From Temnopleurus reevesii (taxonomy: Eukaryota; Echinodermata; Echinoidea; Temnopleuroida; Temnopleuridae): a stretch of 64,000 nucleotides of DNA. The position numbers and the translations under genes are program-made. Numbering within the stretch: the first letter of the stretch is position 1; every line of letters begins with the position of its first letter. Location of the stretch: positions 97,941 to 161,940 of the forward strand of contig BQKZ01000460.1 in assembly GCA_036244855.1 (NCBI GenBank). The letters run 5' to 3'. Below the pieces are notes generated by a model, which ran no database searches, was not told where the DNA came from, and was given only the letters and a program-made list of their open reading frames with translations. This document shows positions 51,301-63,300 of the stretch, one piece after another.

Positions 51301-54300
51301 TAATGACCTGAAAATTGCTCTGCACTACTTGGGCTACCCAATGGACCTATTGTGCAAGTTTGATGAAAATCGGGCAAGGGGTTTTGAAATGAGAGCCAAG
51401 GTTAAGTTTTCAGGTTAAGATTTCGGAAATTTGACCTCAGATGACCTTTGACCTCGATTATGACCTGAAAATTGCTCTGCACTATTTGGGCTACCCAATG
51501 GACCTATTGTGCAAGTTTGATGAAAATCGGGCCAGGGGTTTTTGATTTATAGCAATTCTAAATTGTTGACGCCGTCGCCGCCGCCGTCGCCGTCGCCGTC
51601 GGAAAAAGCGGCGCCTATGTCTCGATTCTGCTACGCAGGCGAGACAAAAATAAATCATGAAAACAAGGTAATCTCCATGTTGCTTATCTGCAGATGAAAA
51701 CTTCCAAATGAAGAAGTACCCGGGTCCAACTGAACTTTTGATTTTAGATCTACATACATGTACGTTGATCATCGAGGTCTTCAATTCAATGATAGAATTA
51801 AAAGAATCATTATGCAACCTGAAATATATTCACAGTCAAATTACAGAAAAACACAAGAAATAAAAAGTACTTGTTAATCATCCGTAGGCCTTTCACTCCA
51901 TTTTAAGTCTTATTTTCTATATGAACTAAAAAAATTAAATAAAAGACAAATCTGAATGACCAAAACCGTTTTTTCAAAAAGGTATTCTTTGGCAACTAAT
52001 TAGTCTTTGCTACAAACCTTGGCGTTGACGACATGGTAGTTGACCAATGGATAGTCTTGAAGAATATGAAGCAATGCAGCTACATTCTCCCTTGAACAGA
52101 AGAACTCGAGATATGCCTGCGGACAGGAAAACAAACAAGATGATGGGTGAGGATGGACAACAGATATACTAATGGTAGGATGGTAGCAGTCCAAACTAAA
52201 TGGGATTGTACAGTACAATTGAGGACTACAGGTGTTAGGGGACCACTACCAGTCTCTTTATTGGGAAGTAACGACAGTGGCAGATCCAGGATTTCAGTAC
52301 AGATAAGGGTGCAAACCTGGACCAAATACTGACAAAATCAAAGGCCAATGCATGCTGATGGTTTCAATTGGCATTAAGGGGCATATAATCATTGTTGGTC
52401 ATGGAATATAGACCGAGGGCAGGAATTCACCAGCTTCATCCCCTTTAGATCTGAGCCTGTATTAAAATTTGTGAGTTTAAAAGCAGCAATCATAATGGGT
52501 TTTAATTCTAGAAATTCATAGCAGTGTAACTGTGTTGGGCATCTCATGCAAGCATATTGGAATAGCAAGCATTTTGTTTATAATGGTGAGCTATTAAAGT
52601 GTACTCCTGGTTCTGCCAAAAAGTTTTTAAACTTTATTCATTACACTCAGCACAGAACCCATTGGGAATAGGATCTGATAGTAGTACTATGTCTAGACTA
52701 ATCCAATTTCTCCTTTATGAATACCATCCTAGTACATGTACATAGTACATTCAATTAAAAAGGCTCTATTCTAGCAAAATAGGTATTATTGCTAATTATA
52801 AGTGTAAACAATGAATACAGATCCAAACCGAGCGATAGAGGATGAGGATAATGAAGAAGATATTATTATGGTACACATATTCATTTGATTTGGTTGGTAA
52901 ATAATGTTATTAGATTATTACTAAATGAATTAATTTGTACATCAAGCCCACCATGTAGAATGAATTTCTATCATATGACACTTAGTAAAGATGTTCATTA
53001 TTTTGCTTGATCTATTATGTTGAATAACAGAAAGTTATAATCGTCTCCCATGTAGCTAAGTTAGAAAAGATTAGGTAATTTTTATCAATTCTGTTTTCTG
53101 GAAATTTTGATAGATGTTTACAATTTAGGAACAAGCGTTAAGTCAGAAGGCCTGCACCTTTATACCATATATATGACCCTTGTGACATACATGATAAATA
53201 AATGATAAATATTTTTTGAGTCCTCTCCAAACTTTATTATCCAAAATACATATATAAAAATAAAGGGTACATTGCATCGCTGTGTGTAGTTTCATCAAGA
53301 ACAAATTCAGCAAGCATTTTATATTGTTATCAGGATAATGATAAGTGAATAATAATAATAGTAAAAAGCAAATCATCAAAGATTCAGAATGATTGTTGTA
53401 TTGTTTTGAATTTCTATTGTTGCATTGTTTTGAATTACAAGACATGTGAATGTTAGAATATATGAGGTGATATATGAGAAGAGAGGCACAGTGAAAGAGT
53501 CAATTTCTATTGTTGCATTGTTTTGAATTACAAGACATGTGAATGTTAGAATATATGAGGTGATATATGAGAAGAGAGGTACAGTGAAAGAGTCAAACCC
53601 AGTATTCCTAAGTCACAGTGAACCAATGAAAAATCTATTTGCACTCAATGGATTTTTATGACAAAGATAAACTATTGTAGAATGGTTTTGAGACTGGATT
53701 TGACTCCAACACTGGCATATAACTCACAATACATCCGAAAGGTTGCCAGAACTCCAAAATGGTAAGTGCCTATTTTTGAGACATCACTTTTTGATGGGAA
53801 TTTTCAAAATCTGATAATTGAATAGTTGAAACAAAACATTTGGGATGCAATTTGGGGGGATTTGTTATTATTGATTTGATAAATTTAGTGAGCTGAAACA
53901 AGAAAGTTGACAGTTTCGAAGAATAGCTATGGAGCTCTTTTCAAAAAGGTCAATCAAGAAAAATTTCAGCCAGAAATAACATCAAAGCATATGAGTTCTG
54001 ACATCTTTTGGTGTGTTACATTACAGATTGATAAATACCGCACAGTTACTTTACCAGTTACTACCGTAAGACAGTACCTGTGAAGTCACTTAATCTAGTC
54101 AACAGGCTTATGTTACCTTTTGGTAGACATAACCGTTAGGTGCCCCCCATCCTACCACAGGATCTGAGGAAGGTTCACCATTAACGTTAGGTTGGGAATT
54201 GATCGTTAGAACGCCACGTTTGTTGAGAGACACCAGCTCACTCGACACCCTTTTAGTCTCCGGGGAAACCTCGTCGTCGTTCCAGGGAAAGCGTGTCACC

Positions 54301-57300
54301 TGGGGATAAAAATGATGATGGAAATATTGTTAAAGGGCGAGATGATTATATGTTTAGATTAATTTGGCTTGATTGTGAGAGTACCGTAATTGTTCAGCTG
54401 CACTGAGTGCGACGACATACTCATCTTGCTTTGTCATCAATCCATCAAAGCATATCTGTGGGCAACAATGAAAATGGAGAAAAAAAAACAAAACAAAGAA
54501 AGAAAAAAGGAGGAAGAGAGAAATTCAAAGAAGGTATAATAGGAAGGGCGGAAGCCTGGCTGAAAAGTGGATGAAGGGAGAGGAGAAAGAAGGAGGAAGA
54601 TGGAGAGAATAAGCAAGTTTAGGTAGGAGGAAGGGCAGGAGTAAATAGAGGAGGAAGTGTAAGAGAAAGGAGAACATAGAAATAAGGATAAGTATCATTG
54701 GAAGGGGAAGAGGAGGAAGGGGAGGAGAAAGGGAAGATATAGAGGAATGTAGAAAGAAATAGTAAGAAATAGGTAGGAAGGGTGCAAAAGGAGGATGAGA
54801 CGGAGGGAGGGGAAGAGAAAGAGGAAGATGAGAAGATGAAGGAAGATACTGGTAGAATGAGGAAGTGAGGAGGCAAGGAGCAGATTTAGAGACACACTAA
54901 AGTGGTGGGTTTGCAAAACATGTACTATTAGTACTCCCACTTTAGATTATATGACAAATTGTAATTTTCATAGGCCCGTATTCCGATAGCGAGGTTTAAG
55001 TTAACCCCGGTCTAAATCTGTGGTTTAAGTATGGAGAGCCAAAAGAGGCTTGAATCTATATTAGTCGATGTTTAATTTACCAGCACATTTGGCACTCATA
55101 TTATTTAAAACTGTCTCGGAATAAAAACTTCGATAGTTTTCTACATTATTAGAGTATGGGAAAAGAGAGCAGTTAACATACAAATTATTCATTGTAAATA
55201 AAATTTTTGCACTTTTGGCTACCCATACTTAAACCACAGATTTAGACCAGGGTTAACTTAAACCTCGCTATCGGAATACGGGCCTCAGATTCATAGATCA
55301 AAATCAAATATAATAATAAACAATTTCTCTGAGGTAAATAATTTGGTACGATAATGACCTCTATATTGTGTCCAAATCATCTGGACCATATGTATAATAT
55401 TGATGAAATGAAAATGCAATTATTTTGAAATTCTTTATCAAATTTAATGTTTTGACAGCTGATGAAGAATAGCTATGCATTTAGAATAAAAACCTGGAAC
55501 TGGCTGCCTAGTCGATGATAGCCAAACTGTCTCCGAATTATCATCACTCCTGTGTGTGATCTGTGCAAACAGTGAGTTATTGTGAAGATCTCATGAAATC
55601 AATAGACATGTTAATATAAGAACTGATTTTAATGATAAAATAAATTTCATATAAAAACTGAAATTTGGATATGCTAGATTAGACTGTTTTGAGTGGTTTC
55701 ATCAACATCGCTAATATCGGTCAGATATCTGCTAGATCACTTGTATAAGTAATTGGGCAGTAGAGATTACTCCACGCATAATTTGTTTAGTCCATTATAA
55801 CCTTGAGCTTTTCTCAAAACAGAACAACAAAGATCAGGTATATTGTGTTCAAGGCAAATCATTCGCTTACATTCAAACATTTGCTTAACCCTATTCCAAC
55901 TGGGGGGGGGGGGTCAATTTGACCCCCCCCCCACAAATTTTGTGATCGCGCCGCCGCGCAAAATTTTTTCACCGCGACACTCGCTGATTTTTTACTTTCA
56001 TGTCTTGCGCTACTTTTAAGACTATTTTCGCGAAAATCGGGCGTATGGTTACGTCGCCGCGCCACTTTTTGTACATGCATGTCAGACCGAAAATTGCTCA
56101 AAAATATGATTTTGTGTACAAAGTCAATGTAAATTGGGATTTCAGTCTGAATTCATAAAGATGTAGTTATTTTCAATTTTATGGGTTATATTTAATTCAT
56201 GTTATCATAAATATGCTTCAAAAACGTTCTGCAATAAATTTCATCCAGGAAACAATAGAAAACAAAAGGTCGAAAAAACAAAGAAATACATAAGAAATTC
56301 ATAAAACAATTAAAAACATAAGAAATACCTTGTCACACCAATTTTTTTTCCAAGTAGTATTGTGAGGAATAATATGGAGGATATTCATACTATAAATGAG
56401 CTTTCTAGGAGCTTCAATGAGTGAAAAAGAACAGCAAATAAGATTTCATGCATAAATTTGCATAATTAATTAATTAAAAATAGAAATCATAAATTTTCAG
56501 AAAATCAAACTATACAGTCATGTAGTTTACACTTTACACTATGCGCGTGCAAAATTTCGCGGCGATCGCGCGATCCACGNNNNNNNNNNNNNNNNNNNNN
56601 NNNNNNNNNNNNNNNNNNNNNNNNNNNNNNNNNNNNNNNNNNNNNNNNNNNNNNNNNNNNNNNNNNNNNNNNNNNNNNNNNNNNNNNNNNNNNNNNNNNN
56701 NNNNNNNNNNNNNNNNNNNNNNNNNNNNNNNNNNNNNNNNNNNCGCCGCGAAATTTTGCACGCGCATAGTGTAGAGTGTAAACTACATGACTGTATGGTT
56801 TGATTTTCTGAAAATTTATGATTTCTATTTTTAATTAATTAATTATGCAAATTTATTCATGAAATCTTATTTTCTGTTCTATTTCACTCATTGAAGCTCC
56901 TAGAAAGCTCATTTTTGGTATGGATATTCTCCATATTATTCCTCACAATACAACTTGGAAAAAAATTTGGTGTGACAAGGTATTTCTTATGTTTTTAATT
57001 GTTTTCTGAATTTCTTATGTATTTCTTTGTTTTTTCGACCTTTTGTTTTCTATTGTTTTTTGGATGAAATTTATTGCAGAACATTTTTGAAGCATATTTA
57101 TGCTAAAATGAATTAATTATAACCCATAAAATTGAAAATAACTACATCTTTATGAATTCAGACTGAAATCCCAATTTACATTGACTTTGTACACAAAATC
57201 ACGTTTTTGAGCAATTTTCGGTCTGACATGCATGTGCAAAAAAGTGGCGCGGCGACATAACCATACACCCGATTTTCGCGAAAATAGTCTTAAAAGTTGC

Positions 57301-60300
57301 GCAAGACTTGAAAGTAAAAAGTCAGCGAGTCTCGCGGTGAAAAAATTTTGCACGGCAGCGCGATCACAAAATTTGTGGAGGGGGGGTCAAATTGTTGGAA
57401 TAGGGTTAAAATGCAAAAGAAAAGCATATAGTTTAGGATGCATACATAGGCGAGAACCCCAAACCCTGTCCATATTAAAAATTTTCCAAAATTATCAGTC
57501 ATGTTTCTTTTTCACAGCCTTTTGTTGGCTAATTTTCTACCAAGAAGTCAGTGGAAGCCTAAGAGAGATACTGATACTGATAGTGATGCATACTTTGCAA
57601 CTATTGTTGTAAGAAACAATGAGAGAGCCCTCAAAGTCATCCATTTGTTAATTAGTTGCTCATGTTGGCTTTCACATAACTCAAGAAAACTGTCACTAAA
57701 CATTAAAACAAGGATCTAACCGACAGAGATTTCAGTGAAAGGTGAAGTGTTGCTAGAAACTTACAATTGATTGGCATGTGCCAATCAAAAGCACTATTTC
57801 ATGCATAACTTGTCAGAAACTGACATCATGCATAAAAAAGGTGCGTTCCAATTAGTACTCAATTTGAGGTTGGTTTGAAGTCAATTGCAATTTTCTAGCA
57901 ACATTTTCTTATGACCTAGAGGGATCTTGATGGGTTGTTTGCAAATATTTCCTAGTGCCTTCTTACCTTCTTGCCATATCTGTTGGGCTCTCCCGACAGG
58001 TAGCATGTAAAGATCTCACTGACATCCTCTACACATGTAATCTCCTCCCCCCACATGGCATGCAGCTCCTTCTGATTTGACTTGCTTGTCAGGTAGAACA
58101 GATGATAGTCTTTCAGCTCACCGAAGGCTGGAGACGATGAATCGCCCCATCGACCGTTTGGGAACTCATCCCACTCCTGAGTCCTATAGACATAGCTCTT
58201 GGGACGAGAGGCCCAGAAGATGGGTCGTACATCCTCCTGCTTGCGTTTGAGGTTAGCTGTGGTCTTCCAAGGGAGGGATCTCTTAGGTTCACCGCACCAT
58301 AGTCCAAGGGAGGACAGGATCTCAATGGTTGCTACTTCACGGTTCAGTGTGTAGATGTGGATACCAAACACCTCTCCACTATAACACAGCGTACAAACAA
58401 TAAATACTTTTACATACACATCCAAAAATGTATCATCTCATACATTGGATGAATAAATTGGTCCAACAGCTTGCTAAACTATTTTGCTTTGGTAAAAAAT
58501 GAAATCTGTCATACATCAGGGAATTCAGAAGTTTTTGCTTATTGAAAATATATTGTATTGCTAATTGATATGTAAATTGGGGCAGCTCAAATAGTTTTTA
58601 GTTTAGTTTGAAACATCTAAAACATCAAAATAGCACTATTTCAATATTCCTACAGCATCTTTCTCCCCACTTCAAATGGGCAATAGTAATTTTCCCATAT
58701 AAATAATCAGATTATACTGTCTAACCTCTTTATAACGAGGTCGTTGGGACCAGAGGAATTACCTCTTTATATTGAAACCTTGTTAAATCAGGGTCAAAAT
58801 ACAATAAAATACAAAGAGACGGGACCAGGAAAATTACATTGCTACAACAAGAGCTTGTTATATCAGTGCTCTTTACAACGAGGTGTGACTGTATTTTCCT
58901 TTCGCTAAGAAGCAAAAAAACAGTCACAAATATCATAAAATCTTGCTACATCTCACCTCTCAAACAATTCTTTACACATAGTAACAGCTTGATGAACACC
59001 ATAGTTCCTGATAGCTGCATCATTCTCTTTGATCGGTTCAATCACGTCCATGATCTCCTGAGGGACGTCAAGCTTGGACAGCTTTACAAGACTACGAAGG
59101 GAATGGTAACCCTAGAAAAGGCACATATCAAAACAGTTTTAAGAATACAGTACCAAGGGTAGTCACTTCATGATAAAAACTTCAGTTATTTCCATCAAAC
59201 TTGTGCATTACCATATGTCAAAAAAAAAATGACAACAGGGCTTTCAGGATTAATAACTTTTAAAAATGAATATGAAAATTAATGCGGTTTGGCATGTCGA
59301 ACATATAACTATTCACCTATATCTGGTGAAAATTTCAGGAGATTTGCTTCAGTGGTTACAAAGAAATGAAGCTTTTTGTAGCGGATGTCATAATTCCGTT
59401 CTGCACAAGTTTCTTTTATCTTTTATCTTTTAAACCCCAAAGCACTAACATTCCTTTTGAGCAATGAGTCGTGGGAAGTTTAAATAACCATTGTGCACGT
59501 CTCTATCCTCACAAACTTGTGCAGAACGGAATTATGACATCCGCTACAAAAAGCTTCATTTCTTTGTAACCACTCAAGCAAATCTCATGAAATTTTCACC
59601 AAATATAGATGAATAGTTATATATTGGACATCCCAAACCGCATTTATTTTCAAAAGTTATTAATCCTGAAAGGCCCGTTGTCATTTTTTGGGGGGGGACA
59701 TATGGTATAGTGTTGTGGTGTCATCAAAGCTGTGTTGAAGTGTCGTGGTGAAGTGGACCTGCCTCCCCTTGCAACCACCAGATGGTCGTGGTGCAACAAA
59801 TGTATGCACATTATGCTGCACTCAACCAAGGTGATGTAAATGTGTACGGGCAGCAAGAAATTAATCTAATGCAGATGAGCACCAAATAAGGCAGCCGCTC
59901 TATAGCCGGGTAATAACAGAGCACTTAGAAACACTTTGTACTAAAGTGCTAATATAAATGTTCCTTACAATTAAAGCTACAGTATTGAATTTCATAATAA
60001 TGGGAAGTGCCATGGTATCTTCAGTGACATATTTAGTAAATGGTCTGAATGTCAATGCGGTACATTAACCTGGAATGAAGATCCAACATATTTTCTATTT
60101 TTTTTTAAAGATGAAACTCACAAATCCCTTTTCACTGTTTACTTCAACATCCTTTTTCAAAATAATCATCTAAACAATTTGACCTCAATGCACTTTGACC
60201 TCACAGATGCCAATACAAATTGAATCATTATAGTTGATAGAAAGCACACTATTTAATATTCACCTGAATAGGCATGACACCAGGAATGATAGGCACAGTG

Positions 60301-63300
60301 ATTCCAAGAGAGCGACAATCTCGTACAAACTTGATGAACGTCTTGGCTTCAAAGAAGAGTTGTGTGATGATGAAATCAGCTCCTGCATCCACTTTCTCTT
60401 TGAGACACTTGAGATCATGTTCATAGCTCACAGCATCAGGGTGACCAGATGGGTAGCCTGCATTCATGGCAGATAGGGATCATTATCATCATCATCATCG
60501 ATATCATCATAACCATCATCAGGCCTCGAATTAGCCGACGGCCACCGACGGCCATGGCCGCCGGTGCCCCTCTTCATGGCCGTGATGCCCCTCCAATTTA
60601 AGCATATACTTACGGCCATCCCAAAATGCCCTTTTTCTATCTGGCCGTGGTGCCCTATCTCCCCAAATGAAGCCCTTCGCTATTTGGCAATGGTGCTCTT
60701 TCTCCCCAAATGATGAATTTAGTTTCTTTTACCACGCCTTTTCGGCTTTCCCCTCACTCCAAACTTCACTAATCAACTCCAACGACTATGCGACTAGCGG
60801 CCTTTCCCAGTGTAGTGGCAGTTATGTGTCCGCGCCGCTCATTCGAGAGCGAGAATTTGTTGACTTTCCCCGGGCCCGCATGATATGCACTCTCATTCTC
60901 TCACACATTCTCGGTGCCGTACGGAGTCAAACAGCGAGTGTGTGGTTCCCCTATTCATAAGCACGCACATCGCTTGCGCTCGGCTCACACTCAGCTTGCC
61001 CCGAAAAAAGTACGTCTGTCTAGATTTTCCCAACTTACAATTCCAACTTCGACTCAAAATCTGAAGTCCGTTTCTTGTTATATTCTTTAATTGTAAAATA
61101 ATCTCGAATGAATGTTGAAACACTTGGAATACGATTGAGTTCATTCCCAATTCAAATCGCCTTCTTTTTGATCGTCTATTTTTGCTTTGAATTCAAATGT
61201 TTTCAACGAATTTTCGATTATTATCTGCCAATTAGCCGGAGTGCTAAATAATAAGTGCAAATATTTCATATTTTAACTTACAATTTGTTTTGGTCACATT
61301 CGATTATGGGCAACTGTTTTCCTAGCAAAGCGGGATTTTGGGGGCAATATCGACCTCAGGATTGGGCAGAAATGCAGCGTGCGAGCGAGGGGCACTATTG
61401 CAATACCACTGGCCTGGGAAACAGAAAATCCCAAAGCTCCGGGACGGACGCGTCCACTCGGATGGGACTCGTGAGGGATGATAAGCAAACTTTTAATATT
61501 TGAATACACCGTTCTATTTCTCTATCGCGAAAGAAAACTTTTAAATGAATAATAAGCTTTTAAAACTATTTTCTGTTTCATAATTTATCGCTAAACATAA
61601 TTTTCTGTGCCTGTTTTGAAGCTTTGAAAACATTACACCTCCGCTGTCTGAATCGAGCAGTCCACCTCTGATGATTTCTGCTATTGATATATCATGGTAG
61701 ATATCATTGTCCCACACATTGACATCAGTGTTTGTGATTGATCTTTCATATCGTATTTGTCACGGACTTCGCATTGAAAACGAGATTTCATCCCTATTTT
61801 CAAATGTCCCGTGAGAATTTATATGCTATTATAATATATATATTATATATATATTCGGCACCTAGATATAGTTGTAATTCCTGAATTTTTAGCTTGTTAG
61901 CAGCACACTAGCAAGTTGGTGGGCACTGTGGTCAGCCTGCTTTGGTGACTGGACATGGACACGCTATGTTCATGAATAATATTTTTTATACGCCATTCTT
62001 CCACAATCAAGAAAACAATACTAATTCCTGAAAATATTTGAATAAATAAATTAAAACATAAACGCACCGTTTAGCCACGGCAGCACATGCCCGGGGGTAC
62101 GGTTTGTTAAATTTATGGCAGGGTTGGGGGAAGGGCAAGGGAGGGGAGAGGTTGGGGACGGGGGGGGGGGGGGGTGTTAGAGGGCGTTGCCCCATGAAAA
62201 GTAAATCACCATTCACACATCTAAGTCTGGTTAAAATATAATCTTCATTGAAGTATTGAAGTATCATACATAGAAATACTTTGTAAAATAGTTTCATGAA
62301 CTAATGAAAAATAATTCAAAGACATTCAAAGATGTTTTCCACAAACATAGATGACTAATAGTATGATTAATTTTCATTTTCTTTAAATTTCTCTATTGAA
62401 TTATCATTCTTTATGTAAGGATTTGGTGTGCGTGTGTGTGTGCGATGTATTGATTGTTTTCCTGGTGTAAAATTACAGTTGCTCACTTCATCTACCACTT
62501 ATTTCATTCTAGTCGAAGCATTATTTCCATGTGTTTTTTTTTTAATTAGGGAAGCTAGGATGTTTGTCAGTATGTTATGTGTTTGTATGTGTGTGCGTGT
62601 GTGTGATTATATGCTATAAAGGTTGCATATGTTGTACTTGTGCTAATCAAATATTAATAATCTACATTAATAAAAATTATCACAATTTCATAATTAATAA
62701 TATAATAAATTGTGCATAAATAACATACTTTTTTAGTCTATTAATATTTTTTGGTTTTGCCTTGATGCCCTGAACATTTTTTTTTAGAGATTATGCAGAA
62801 AAATGCCCCCAAAATAAAAAAAATTGCCTGCCCCTAAAACTGGTCACTTTCGAGGCATGCGGCAATGGTGCCTTTTTCAGTGGCCTTGGTGCCCTTTGAA
62901 AAAAAAATCTACGGCCATGTGCCCTTTTTTTACAGGTGCCCTTTTTCAAAGTGGCCTTGACCCTAAAAGTTCCTGATTCGAGGCCTGCATCATCACAATT
63001 AACATCACTAACATCCTTATTGCTGCCATCAGAACCATCCGCGTCATCACCATCATTATCATCACCACAAACAACTTCATAGTCACTATAATCATGTGTC
63101 CACCATCATAATTTCCACCACTACCACCATTGTCGGTAGACATTGTAAGCCTAAGGGGGTGTCGTTCAAAAGTTGCAATTGATCGCAAGTTGCAGTTGAT
63201 CGGAACGCGCCAATCAAAATCATTGTTACATGAGCATCTTGTGAGAAGCAGACATCATGTGCGAATAAAAATTACTGTTACAATTTGCAACTGATTTGCA

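Noticed and set aside
56534..56774. Frames reading the same on both strands around the gap
   Set aside because: They come from the palindrome arms and N bases.
61255..61503. Frame with MGNC start, considered for a myristoylated protein
   Set aside because: It lies inside a transposon-like element in an intron, on the strand opposite to MTHFR, and matches nothing recognised.
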